A stretch of DNA of 64,000 nucleotides from Aquicoccus sp. G2-2 (lineage in GTDB: Bacteria; Pseudomonadota; Alphaproteobacteria; Rhodobacterales; Rhodobacteraceae): positions 62,001 through 126,000 of the forward strand of contig NZ_JAYDCK010000002.1 in the NCBI RefSeq assembly GCF_034555965.1, written 5' to 3'. The translations under genes and the position numbers were made by a program. The notes below the pieces were generated by a model. The model was not told where the DNA came from and searched no databases. It worked only from the letters and a program-made list of their open reading frames with translations. Below are positions 25,593-34,578 of the stretch, piece by piece (the first letter of the stretch is position 1; the number at the start of each line of letters is the position of its first letter).

Positions 25593-26540
25593 TCAAAGCA
25601 TCGCTGTGACCCGTGGGGGCCAAGAGGGGCTTGTCCCAGGAACATCTTTCGATCGCGAGAGGGCAGCGGTCGCGGAACTGGCAACCCCCGGTGCAAGCGG
25701 GGTCAGTGCATCCATCGGTAGCGGCTTCTCGGGTATCTCGCGGCGTTGACGCGGATCGAAAGAGAGGCGTGCATCAAGCAAGAGATGCGTATAAGGATGC
25801 GTCGGGTGGGCGAGGATGTTCTGCCCAGTCTCGACAACCGAACCGCTATACATAACCGCGATCCGCGTGGCGATCGACTGCACCGCGTTCAGATCATGAC
25901 TGATGAGGACAAACCCGACATTCCGGGTCCGGCTCAGATCGCGCATCAGATCGAGGATCTGTGCCTGGATCGACACATCAAGGGCCGACAATGGCTCGTC
26001 GGCGATGATCAGGCTCGGAGCCAACATCATCGCACGGGCAATGGCAACCCGCTGCTGTTGCCCGCCGGAGAGTTGATGAGGATAGCGCAGCAGAATTTCT
26101 GCCGCAGGATCGAGGCCAACCGATTCAAGCTGCGCAATCAGGAAAGCGTCCAGCCCGCCCTCGGGATCTAGCTTGTGACGCCGGGCGACATAGCTGAGCG
26201 ACTGATGAACCCGCATCCGTGGATTGAGCGACGAGGCAGGATCTTGAAACACGGCCTGAACGTCGCGTCGATATTTGCGCTTCTCGGTTCGTGAGGCCAT
26301 GGCCAGATCGGCGCCACGATAAAGCACCTGACCAGAGGTCGGCATTTCAAGTTGAAGCATCATCTTCGCGAGCGTGCTTTTGCCAGAACCGGACTCGCCC
26401 ACGATTGCCAGAACTTCCTGCTCCCTGACATCCAGATCAACGCCATCGACGGCGTTGAAATAGGCCTTTCGCCACCCCGATTTGTGCCGGTCGACATATG
26501 TCCGGACGGTGTTCCTGAGCGAGATGATGGGTTCGGTCAT
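25593..26540 (-). CDS. Oligopeptide-type ABC transporter ATPase (OppF-like)
   Basis: A 315-residue ATP-binding subunit. Walker A is GESGSGKSTL, the signature is LSGGQQQRVAIARAM and Walker B is LIIADEPLSALD. The C-terminal extension after the nucleotide domain (HPYTHLLLDARLSFDPRQRR) is typical of the Opp/Dpp F subunit. It overlaps the preceding oppD-like gene by 4 nt, so the two are translationally coupled, and would pair with it as a heterodimer on the cytoplasmic face of the importer. Confidence 0.93.
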   Translation of the reverse strand: MTEPIISLRNTVRTYVDRHKSGWRKAYFNAVDGVDLDVREQEVLAIVGESGSGKSTLAKMMLQLEMPTSGQVLYRGADLAMASRTEKRKYRRDVQAVFQDPASSLNPRMRVHQSLSYVARRHKLDPEGGLDAFLIAQLESVGLDPAAEILLRYPHQLSGGQQQRVAIARAMMLAPSLIIADEPLSALDVSIQAQILDLMRDLSRTRNVGFVLISHDLNAVQSIATRIAVMYSGSVVETGQNILAHPTHPYTHLLLDARLSFDPRQRREIPEKPLPMDALTPLAPGVASSATAALSRSKDVPGTSPSWPPRVTAML

Positions 26541-27393
26541 GATGCGCCTCGCTCAACGAACGCTGGCGCGTCGCGCAAGTGGCGGGTGCTCAGGCGGATA
26601 AGTTCTGCCGTATAGGGATGTTTCGGAGCTTCAAAGGTGTCGATCGTTGTCCCGCTCTCGACCACCTTGCCGTGACGCATCACATAGACGCGGTCACACA
26701 GTTCCGCGATGACCCCCAGATCATGAGTGATGATGGCGATCGCCATGCCACGGCTGCGGTGCAGGCGCAGGAGCGTCTCCAGAACCTGCCGTTGCACGGT
26801 CGCGTCAAGCGAGGTTGTTGGCTCATCGGCGAAAAGCAACGCCGGTTCGCTGGCCAGTGCGATTGCGATCATCACCCGCTGGCGCATTCCACCGGATAAC
26901 TCGTGTGGAAAGCTGCGCGCGACCAAACCGGGTTTCGGTAGGCCGACTTCGTGCAGCAGTGAGTGTATTTCTGCTTGGGACGGGTTTGAGAGGGCTTCAG
27001 CAATCTGGCGGCCGACCTTTTGAGTGGGGTTGAGATAGCCCAGCGGGTCCTGAAAATCATTGAAAACCCGTTCCGGCGTCGCAAGCGGCGCACCTCAGCG
27101 GCTGGCAAATTCATCAGGTCCCGGCCGCGGAACATCGCCGTGCCGCTGAGTTCGGCGATTTTTACATTCGGCATAAGCTGGATGATGGCGCGTGCGAGTG
27201 TGCTTTTGCCGGAACCCGACTCACCAACGATCCCGACACATTCGCCCGGAGCAACACTGAAATCCGCCCCATCCACGGCGCGCACGATTGTCGGCCCCAA
27301 TGACAGGTGAACAGTGAGGTCACGCACTTCCAGAAGCGCTTTGTCGGTACCCGGTTCCGGTTGCGGGTTTGATATGTCGTGCTGCTTGGGCAT
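26537..27393 (-). CDS. Oligopeptide-type ABC transporter ATPase (OppD-like), frameshifted as sequenced
   Basis: The N-terminal frame (27393 to about 27055; starting MPKQHDISNPQPEPGTDKAL) carries Walker A GESGSGKSTL; the C-terminal frame (to 26537) carries LSGGMRQRVMIAIAL and Walker B LLFADEPTTSLDA. The frames meet at an A4 run (plus strand 27053-27056). Adding one base restores the family sequence MIFQDPLGYLNPTQKVGRQI across the joint, so this is very likely an under-called homopolymer. An earlier in-frame Met at 27444 lies inside the permease gene and is less likely. The gene overlaps the upstream permease by about 74 nt. Confidence 0.85.
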
Positions 27394-28306
27394 CGTTACT
27401 GTAGCCCTCCTTGCGGCCGCGGGCACGCGGATCCACAATTTCATTCAGGCCATCAGCGAACAGATTCAGCCCCGCGATCGCCAGACAGATCGCGGCACCG
27501 GGAAACAGGCTTATCCACCATGCGACGGTCATGTAGCTTTGCGCCTCGTAAAGAAGCTGGCCCCAGCTGACGACGTTCGGGTCCGACAGGCCGAGGAACC
27601 CGAGGCCGGCTTCGATCAGGATCGCAACAGAGGCATCGAGGGCAATCTGAACGATGACCGGCTGGATCGCGTTCGGAAGTAACTCGCGTAGCATGATGTG
27701 GGCGGCGGACATGTCAGCCACCCGGGCGACATCGATGAAGTTCATGTTCCGCAGGCGCAAATACTGCCCGTAGACGAGCCGTGCTTCGATTGGCCAGATA
27801 GCCAAGACCATAGCCGTGATCAACAGCCAGAAACTTGATCCGAAGAAGGCCACGGTGAACAGCACCAGAACAATGACCGGAAGGGTCTGAAACAGTTCGG
27901 CAACCCGCATCAGCACGGTATCCACCAGGCCCCCGAAATAACCGGCAAGCATACCGACGGTGCCCCCGAGAACAAGTGCGCCGAGCGCTGTAGCGAAGCC
28001 GATACCAAGGGAGGTGCGCGTGCCATAGACAACCAAACTGAAGACATCCCGCCCGATATTGTCGGTGCCCATGGGATTGTCCCACGATGGCGGAGCGAGG
28101 CTTGCGGGCGTAAGAGCTTGCGGATCGTAAGGCGCGATGATCGGGGCGAGAAGAGCAACGATGGCCATGAACAGCAGGATGGCTCCGCCGGTGGCGCCGT
28201 GTCGCGTATGCGCGATGTCGCACACGGTATCCCAAATGCTGCCCAGAAAGCTCAACAGCGGGTTTGGCGCCTTGATCGGCGGCTGGGTTTGGCTGTGCTC
28301 GGTCAT
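27320..28306 (-). CDS. ABC transporter permease (OppC/DppC-like)
   Basis: A 328-residue inner-membrane permease. It has the N-terminal OppC_N span (HGATGGAILLFMAIVALLAP), the NIGRDVFSLVVYGTRTSL region, five further spans and the EAA loop (ARVADMSAAHIMLRELLPNA) that contacts the ATPases. It ends NLFADGLNEIVDPRARGRKE plus a short tail overlapping the next gene. It pairs with the OppB-like permease encoded 4 nt overlapping upstream. Confidence 0.94.
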   Translation of the reverse strand: MTEHSQTQPPIKAPNPLLSFLGSIWDTVCDIAHTRHGATGGAILLFMAIVALLAPIIAPYDPQALTPASLAPPSWDNPMGTDNIGRDVFSLVVYGTRTSLGIGFATALGALVLGGTVGMLAGYFGGLVDTVLMRVAELFQTLPVIVLVLFTVAFFGSSFWLLITAMVLAIWPIEARLVYGQYLRLRNMNFIDVARVADMSAAHIMLRELLPNAIQPVIVQIALDASVAILIEAGLGFLGLSDPNVVSWGQLLYEAQSYMTVAWWISLFPGAAICLAIAGLNLFADGLNEIVDPRARGRKEGYSNDAQAARHIKPATGTGYRQSASGSA

Positions 28307-29271
28307 GTTCTCGCCCTGATGCGTGGATCGAGAAGGGCGTAGAGAATATCGACGATCAGATTGACCAGGATGATCGCAACGGCCGCGAAGATCACCACAC
28401 CGACGACGGTCATGTTGTCCCGCATCCGCACCGCCTGAACGAATAGCAGGCCGAGTCCGGGCCAGGTGAAGACCGTTTCGAGCAGGACAGCGCCGCCGAG
28501 GGCCGTGCCGAAGGCATATCCGGCAATGGTGACGAGTGGCAGCGATGAATTCCGCAACACATGCCGGCGTATAATGGCGTTGCGAGACAGGCCCTTGGCG
28601 CGGGCGGTGACGATATACCCCTGCGAAAGGGTGTCAGCGACGCTCGCACGCATGATCCTAGCAAAGCGCGTGCCCTCGTGAACCGCAAAGGCCGTGGCTG
28701 GCAGAGCGAGATAGTGAAGCCGTTCGAGAAACCAGTCGAACCCGTGCGCACGCGAAACCATTGGCTGCATCCCCTGCGTCGGAAACCAGCCGAGCTTGAC
28801 GGCGAGGCCGAGCACAAGCAGTTGTCCCATCCAGAACGTCGGCACCGCATAGACAAGCAGCGATGTCGTCGTAATCGCGTGGTCGGTCCGGCGGTTGGGC
28901 GTTGTGCCAGAAACAAGGCCAATCATGATCCCCATCGGGATGGCTAGGGCGAAACCCGCGAACGTCAGCAGGATCGTGCGAGGCGCATGGGTAAGGATGA
29001 GATCCAGAACCGGTTTCTGGAATTGAAACGAATAGCCGAAATCGCCGTGAAGTATATTGATGAAATAGCTGAAGATACGGGTCAGGAACGGATCGTCGAG
29101 GTGGTATTGTTCGGTGATCGCCTCGCGAAAAGCGGGCGACACCGGGTAGTCCCCCACCATCGCCTGCACCGGGTCACCCGGAATTAATTGCAAGAGCACG
29201 AGGATCAATGCGATGACAACTATGAGCAGCGGTATCGCGTGCAATAAGCGTATCAGGATGAAACGTGCCAT
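28303..29271 (-). CDS. ABC transporter permease (OppB/DppB-like)
   Basis: A 322-residue permease with six spans, starting MARFILIRLLHAIPLLIVVI. The family motif QLIPGDPVQAMVG and the EAA loop ARIMRASVADTLSQGYIVTA RAKG are present, followed by a final span and the terminal LLDPRIRAR. With the OppC-like protein it forms the membrane channel of the importer. It begins 9 nt after the amidohydrolase-fold gene and overlaps the next permease by 4 nt. Confidence 0.95.
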   Translation of the reverse strand: MARFILIRLLHAIPLLIVVIALILVLLQLIPGDPVQAMVGDYPVSPAFREAITEQYHLDDPFLTRIFSYFINILHGDFGYSFQFQKPVLDLILTHAPRTILLTFAGFALAIPMGIMIGLVSGTTPNRRTDHAITTTSLLVYAVPTFWMGQLLVLGLAVKLGWFPTQGMQPMVSRAHGFDWFLERLHYLALPATAFAVHEGTRFARIMRASVADTLSQGYIVTARAKGLSRNAIIRRHVLRNSSLPLVTIAGYAFGTALGGAVLLETVFTWPGLGLLFVQAVRMRDNMTVVGVVIFAAVAIILVNLIVDILYALLDPRIRART

Positions 29272-29280
29272 CCCGATGCC

Positions 29281-30198
29281 CTATGTTATCCGGAAGAAAT
29301 TCGCGGCATTTCCGTAGAGCCATTTTTCAACGACCTTCTCCTTTAGGGGAAGGTTTTGGTACAACTCGATCAGCGCCTCGAAGGGTTGATCGAACAGGTA
29401 GCGAGACAGGCCTACCATCACCTTATCTTGCAACAACGTATTGCCGAACTGCAGAAACATCTCCCAACCCGACCCTGGTTGCCCGAAGTAGCGCGGGTGA
29501 TGCGCAGCAGTATCGACATACAAGTTCGGGTGACGCCGCAGCAGACCAACCATGTCGTTAATCCATGGCCATCCGCCCAAACCAGCGACGATCCTCAATT
29601 CGGGAAAATCCACCGCGACCTGATCGATGTGGCGCGGATGGCCCAAATCATAGGGCCGATCATTGGCATAGTTCATCGAGGTATAAACACGCACCGGAAC
29701 ATCAAGCTCCACGCATTTGGCGTAGAGTGGATAATACCGCCGGTCGCTGCAAGGCAAGAGATTGTAGAGAGATGAAACCCGCAGACCGCCAACACCATCT
29801 TCCTTCACCATCCGCTCAAGCTCACGCGATGCACGCATCATGTCCATCGGATCGAGCGCCGCGAAAGTGATGAACCTACTCGGATATTTTTGCTGGATTT
29901 TCGGGATCTCGGCGTTTTTCGCGCCCACCAGGTAACCTTTCGTGATGCCGGCACTGTCCATGTCGGAAACCAATTTCTCCAATCCTCCATCATCAGCCGG
30001 CGCTTCTGGCTGTTCTGAGGACGAGGCGCGGTTGGAAGCGCGCCGAAACACATGTGAATAGTTGTCGAAACCATAGCCGTCAGGCCGCGAAAGCGACGCC
30101 GGATTGGGCGTGCCGGGGCGACCATGACTGACGTCGCTATCGCTCTCATCACGCATGCTTCGAGGGATGCTTATCTCAAGATCAATCACGCGGGTCAT
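29281..30198 (-). CDS. Amidohydrolase-fold protein lacking the usual metal ligands
   Basis: About 305 residues from Met at 30198 (MTRVIDLEISIPRSMRD); an upstream Met at 30288 is in frame but has poor coding character. The body matches the amidohydrolase_2 (PF04909) family closely: NYANDRPYDLGHPRHIDQVA, PNLYVDTAAHHPRYFGQPGS, LPLKEKVVEKWLYGNAANFF. The residues that bind metal in relatives are changed: the N-terminal HxH position reads DLEIS, the HTG position reads VYTSMN, the aSHGGwPW position reads AGLGGWPW, and the fGtDwP position reads VGLSRYLFD. It may be a non-catalytic member or have a different chemistry. First gene of the transporter operon, divergent from iclR. Confidence 0.85.
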   Translation of the reverse strand: MTRVIDLEISIPRSMRDESDSDVSHGRPGTPNPASLSRPDGYGFDNYSHVFRRASNRASSSEQPEAPADDGGLEKLVSDMDSAGITKGYLVGAKNAEIPKIQQKYPSRFITFAALDPMDMMRASRELERMVKEDGVGGLRVSSLYNLLPCSDRRYYPLYAKCVELDVPVRVYTSMNYANDRPYDLGHPRHIDQVAVDFPELRIVAGLGGWPWINDMVGLLRRHPNLYVDTAAHHPRYFGQPGSGWEMFLQFGNTLLQDKVMVGLSRYLFDQPFEALIELYQNLPLKEKVVEKWLYGNAANFFRIT

Positions 30199-30366
30199 TC
30201 GGCTGTCTCCCCTGTCTTCATGCCATCTCTCGCTCGCATTTGTCGGCGAGTCCCTCCAAAATAATGACGCTTCATCGCCATATGTCAATTTATTTGTTGT
30301 TTTGTGTATTTTCGTCCATTATGTTGACATTTGGATTAGGATAAGATTGTGCAAGATGCAGGGGGC
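30199..30366. promoter_or_regulatory. Divergent promoter region between the transporter operon and iclR
   Basis: This 168-bp AT-rich gap separates the two divergent starts. It holds a spaced inverted repeat, ATGTCAA (30282-30288) and TTGACAT (30324-30330), which could be the IclR operator or part of a promoter. No confident -10/-35 pair was assigned. Confidence 0.5.
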
Positions 30367-31157
30367 ATGATGAAAAAACCGAACGAGATCCTGACTTTGC
30401 GACGACATTGGCAAAGGGGCTTGCGGTCCTGTCGGCGTTCCGGGCCGGCGGGCCTCGCATGTCGAATGCCGAACTCGCCGGGGCCGCGGGAATCACCCGT
30501 CCGACCGCAGCGAGACTGACCTACACGCTCGCAAAGCTGGGGTATCTGAAGGCGGAGAAATCCAAGTATCGCCTCGGCTGGCGGGTGGTCTCACTCGGGC
30601 ACCCGCTGCTTGCGAGCGTCCGCTTCCTTCAACTTGCCAAACCCTCGATCGAAAGGCTGGCGCAGGATGTGGGCGGCACGGTGTCGATCGGCGTGATCGA
30701 CAATACGAATTTCATGTATCTGGAAACTGCCCGTGCGAATGAAAACATTTGGAGTTCACCGGACATTGGCACCGTCGGGCCGTTGTTGCGGGCGACCGTT
30801 GGGCATGCGCTCTGTTCCTTGCTGACCGAGGAGGAACTAACGGCCAAGATTGAAGACATCCGCTGCAAGGCACCAGAGGAGTGGGAGGCGCATGGCGATG
30901 CATTTATCCGTGGTATCGCGGACTGCAGGACCAGCGGCCTCTCGATTATCAAAGGCGACTGGGTGCCCGAAACCAATTCAGTCGGCGCGCCGTTGTTTCG
31001 GAACTCTGATGGGGAAGCCTTCGCGATTAACTGCCGGGTGCCGATCCATCGTTTGAAATCTGGCCAATTTGATGAAGAAGTTGCCCCACGCCTCAAATCG
31101 TTGGCCAGCGTCATCCGCACCCATACAGTGTTCACGCATGAGAATGGGTACCCGTAG
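30367..31157 (+). CDS. IclR-family transcriptional regulator (start frameshifted as sequenced)
   Basis: A regulator with an N-terminal winged helix (MSNAELAGAAGITRPTAARL) and the IclR effector domain (SIGVIDNTNFMYLETARANE, GPLLRATVGHALCSLL). In the given sequence the longest start is TTG at 30408, but upstream in-frame codons read DPDFATTLAKGL, the normal IclR lead-in. Two ATGs at 30367 and 30370 join this frame if the A6 run 30373-30378 has one more A, giving MMKKTERDPDF. So the true start is probably 30367. It should control the divergent amidohydrolase-ABC transporter-synthetase operon, most often as a repressor released by a pathway metabolite (family knowledge). Confidence 0.88.
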
Positions 31158-31776
31158 ATAGCGAGCAATATCACCATGTTAGTGAAAGAAGGGAACTCGT
31201 CATTCGGCAAGAGCGAGCCAGCTTGGCGAACATTGCTGCTGCGGGCAGAGGTCAGGACAACTGTCGCGAGACGGTATCTCTTAGAATGCCGGCAATCTTC
31301 GCAGTGGAAACCCAGCATCCTTACTTCTGGGTCTCCGGCAAACAAGGGGCGGTTCAAACCTCAACCGACCTTCTGCTCTTGCGCGATGTAGTCCCAGGCC
31401 CAGTGGGGCGTCAGATTGAGCCGAATGGCAGGAAGCTACTGAAGGGGGTAACGGCGCGTCCGGCGGACGGTTTGAATTTGACCACGAGAGTGCAGGTGCA
31501 GCTGTGTTCGAACGATGTTACCTAAATGAGAATTATTCCGGTAGCCGTCGCCTGATAGAGCTAGCCAGCGCAGAGGTGTAAGACGCTTGATTCAACCAAA
31601 AACCAGGGGCCCCCGATGAATGCCGCTGCCCTCAGAGTTTGCATGGCCGATAGGAATCTTCCTCACGGAACTCGTCAGGGCCAGTGGCAACGACCATTTA
31701 GACAAGCGGGAAGCACGACTGTGAAGACGGAAGATGGCAACGCAAGAAACGCTTGCAATGTAGGGGCCATCTCCAC
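31158..31776. other. Gene-poor stretch between iclR and the MFS gene
   Basis: About 600 bp with only short, unconvincing ORFs on both strands. On the minus strand a short peptide near 31385-31435 (LNLTPHWAWDYIAQEQKVG) ends in a stop and looks like the tail of a lost gene, but I cannot name it. No RNA gene or repeat was seen. Confidence 0.4.
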
Positions 31777-33389
31777 ATGACGCTTTTCCAAAACCAGACT
31801 TTTCGGATCCTCTGGATTGCAGCCCTTGCCTCGAATTTTGGCGGACTCGTACAGGCCGTCGGGGCAGCATGGCTGATGACATCCCTAACCGAGTCTCAAA
31901 GCATGGTCGCGCTTGTGCAATCCTCGGTAACGCTTCCCATCATGATTTTCTCAATGTTGGCAGGAGTGTTCGCCGATAGTTTCGACCGCCGCAAAATTAT
32001 GCTCATAGCACAATCCTTCATGCTCATTGTGTCGATTTTGCTCGCGATCGTGACATATGGAGGGCTGCTATCACCATGGATTTTGTTGGGTTTCACGTTC
32101 TTGATCGGATGCGGCACGGCACTGCACATTCCATCTTGGCAAGCATCGATGGGTGATATCGTCTCGCGCGATGAATTATCGGCAGCGGTGTCACTAAATA
32201 GTATGGGTTTCAACCTGATGCGTAGCGTCGGGCCTGCTGCAGGTGGCGCGATCGTTGCTATCGCGGGTGCTGCGGCAGCTTTCTTGGTGAATGCCTTCAG
32301 CTATATTGGCATCATCGCTGCCCTGTGGTGCTGGCGGCCGTCCACACCGCAGCGGCGTTTGCCACGCGAACGAATAGGTAGCGCGTTTTCCGCAGGGCTA
32401 CGCTATGTGGCAATGTCGCCCAACCTAATCAAAGTAATTTTCCGCAGTTTTATGTTTGGCCTGTGTGCCATTGCCGTTTTGGCATTGCTGCCGCTGATTG
32501 TTAGGGAATTGTTGGAAGGAGGTGCTCTCGTCTACGGCGTATTGTTGGGCTGTTTTGGTGTGGGCGCAGTAGGCGGCGCATTGTTGAATTTCCGCTTGCA
32601 GACGCGGTTTCAGAAAGAGGGTATTGCCCAGTCTGCATTCTTGGCTTTTGCTGTAAGCTGCGTCACGCTGGCCCTAAGCCGTCACTACGCGTTCAGTGGC
32701 GCTGCCCTGATGCTTGCCGGCGGTAGTTGGGTCTTGGCCCTCTCCCTGTTCAACGTCACGGTACAGTTGTCTACCCCACGTTGGGTCGTCGGCAGAGCTC
32801 TTGCACTCTATCAGACCGGCGTATTTGGCGGTATGGCAGGGGAAGTTGGGTCTGGGGCGTAATTGCTGAGAACTTCGGTGCGGACCGCGCGATGTTCGTG
32901 GCAGCAGCCTTGCTGGTCCTTGGCGCTGTAGCAGGCCTTCGTCTGCCATTGCCTGATTCCCCCGACCTCGACCTTAATCCGCTCGATTCTTTCACAGAGC
33001 CACCACTGCGACTTGACCTGAAACAGCGTAGCGGGCCTATAATGATCATGGTTGACTATGAAATTGCCCAGAAAGATGTGACCGAATTTCTGGCTGTGAT
33101 GAATGCGAGGCGACGCATCAGAATCCGCGACGGGGCGCAGCAATGGACCTTGTTGCGAGATCTTGAAAACCCGGATGTCTGGACGGAGACATATCATGTC
33201 CCTACTTGGGTCGAATATGTCCGCCACCACGAGCGTCGCACACGGGCCGATGCCGAGTCCTATGAGCGCGTTCTCAAGCTTCATCGCGGCCAAGATCGAC
33301 CCAAAATTCATCGCATGATTGAGCGACAGGCAATTTCGCTTCAGGATGATACGCCGCCAAAAAACGTACAAGCTGAGATTTCTGAATAG
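31777..33389 (+). CDS. MFS transporter with C-terminal monooxygenase-like extension, frameshifted as sequenced
   Basis: An inner-membrane efflux-type major facilitator (MFS_3/EntS-like). The first frame (31777-32862; MTLFQNQTFRILWIAALASN) covers most of the spans, including FDRRKIMLIAQSFMLIVSIL and FNLMRSVGPAAGGAIVAIAG. The second frame continues GSWVWGVIAENFGADRAMFV and ends in a soluble domain (MIMVDYEIAQKDVTEFLAVM...), the ABM-like tail usual in this subfamily. The frames join if the G4 run 32839-32842 has five G (MAGGSWVWG). Total about 537 residues. An upstream start at 31753 is less likely. Confidence 0.88.
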
Positions 33390-33446
33390 CAAATGCGGCA
33401 TCGTCAACTTATTGAATCTTGGTGAAAAAGAACCCCACACCCTTGG

Positions 33447-33585
33447 TCACGCGGCCTTCAACTCGCTTGTGATATCGTCCCAAATGCTGTGAGCATCTGA
33501 GCGAGATTGTCGATAGGCAGGGGCGGATAGTTTGTGGCGGCGAGGGCGAAATACGGTTTGAACTTGATCGTGAACAGCCAAAAAG
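33447..33585 (-). pseudogene. Possible transposase C-terminal scrap
   Basis: Minus-strand reading gives FLAVHDQVQTVFRPRRHKLS then APAYRQSRSDAHSIWDDITS and a stop at 33447, resembling the C-terminus of an integrase-core transposase. It abuts the left end of the IS6 element, which would have cut off the rest. Family assignment is weak. Confidence 0.35.
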
Positions 33586-34414
33586 GGTTCTGCCGCAAAG
33601 TTTCGTACTGCATAAATACGTGTGGTCGCTGGACACCGTTATCCAGCGAGGGCGGCGAACTGGTTGAAGGGTGAGAGCCCTGTTTGGCCTAGCTGTTCCT
33701 TGCGGATCATGTGGGCAACCTCAATCCCCGCTAACGTGGCGGCAGCGGAATGGAAAGCCTTGAAGCCCAACATAGGCCGCGTAACTCGCTTGATGAACCG
33801 ATGATCCTGCTCAACGATATTGTTCAGATATTTGGATTGGACGATGTTGATAATCCGTCCAGCGTTCGTGAACTTAAGGATAATATTAGGGCTTTGAAGA
33901 CCGGCCAAGTTGGCGCCGCTTTTGTCGATGGCAATACGGTCCGGGATACCGTTTGTAACCACAGCTCGCTTGAAAAACCTTCGCGCGGCGGCGGTGTCAC
34001 GTCGCTCTGACAGCATGAAATCAAGGGTTTTCCCGTCACGATCAACTGCACGGTACAGATAGGTCCATTTGCCCCGAACCCTGATGTAGGTTTCGTCCAT
34101 CCGCCAAGAAATCGCTGTTGGCTTCTTTCGGGCCTGAGCATTTGCAGCGATCAGCGGCGAGAACTTTACGACCCAGCGGTTCAGCGTAGCATGGTCGACT
34201 TCAACCCCGCGTTCGGCCATGATTTCTTCCAAATCTCGGTAAGAAACCGCATATCGAACATAGAAGAACACGGCGTATAGGATCACAGGCTTTGGGTATT
34301 GGCTTCCCTTGAAATCAATGGTCACGGTTGGTTGCTCGCCTTCAAACTCAGAAACCACCGGCTAACATATTTCCGCCACACACCCCAACAGACAAAACTT
34401 TGCGACAGAACCGA
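33586..34414 (-). mobile_element. IS6-family insertion sequence
   Basis: An 829-bp element bounded by GGTTCTGCCGCAAAGTTT (33586-33603) and the complement of GGTTCTGTCGCAAAGTTT (34397-34414), 17 of 18 matching, the usual IS6 end. It contains one transposase gene. The 8-bp flanks (CCAAAAAG and GAAGTTCG) are not a duplication, so the two sides were not originally adjacent; this is common when IS6 elements make cointegrates or deletions. Confidence 0.93.
33639..34358 (-). CDS. IS6-family transposase
   Basis: A 239-residue DDE transposase, normal IS6 length. Segments: YPKPVILYAVFFYVRYAVSY, the HTH DLEEIMAERGVEVDHATLNR W, first Asp WRMDETYIRVRGKWTYLYRA, second Asp AIDKSGAN, and Glu in NNIVEQDHRFIKRVTRPMLG. 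The gene looks intact. Confidence 0.95.
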   Translation of the reverse strand: MVSEFEGEQPTVTIDFKGSQYPKPVILYAVFFYVRYAVSYRDLEEIMAERGVEVDHATLNRWVVKFSPLIAANAQARKKPTAISWRMDETYIRVRGKWTYLYRAVDRDGKTLDFMLSERRDTAAARRFFKRAVVTNGIPDRIAIDKSGANLAGLQSPNIILKFTNAGRIINIVQSKYLNNIVEQDHRFIKRVTRPMLGFKAFHSAAATLAGIEVAHMIRKEQLGQTGLSPFNQFAALAG

Positions 34415-34578
34415 AGTTCGTTGCTACTGAACGGAGTTGATGTTTTCGAAGATGGTGAAAACGTTGAATCCTGCTACGTTCCAGTTGCGTCGAGAATTTC
34501 TTCACCCATATTCTCCGCGCCGCGCATGGGGCATAAAATTGGACTAAGAAATCCATTAGGGGCTATTGGAGAAGTGAA

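Noticed and set aside
30324-30329. TTGACA as a sigma-70 -35 box for iclR
   Set aside because: No acceptable -10 hexamer at the right distance; kept only as part of an inverted repeat.
31176-31525. Short ORFs between iclR and the MFS gene
   Set aside because: Neither strand gives a recognisable protein; codon pattern is not convincing.
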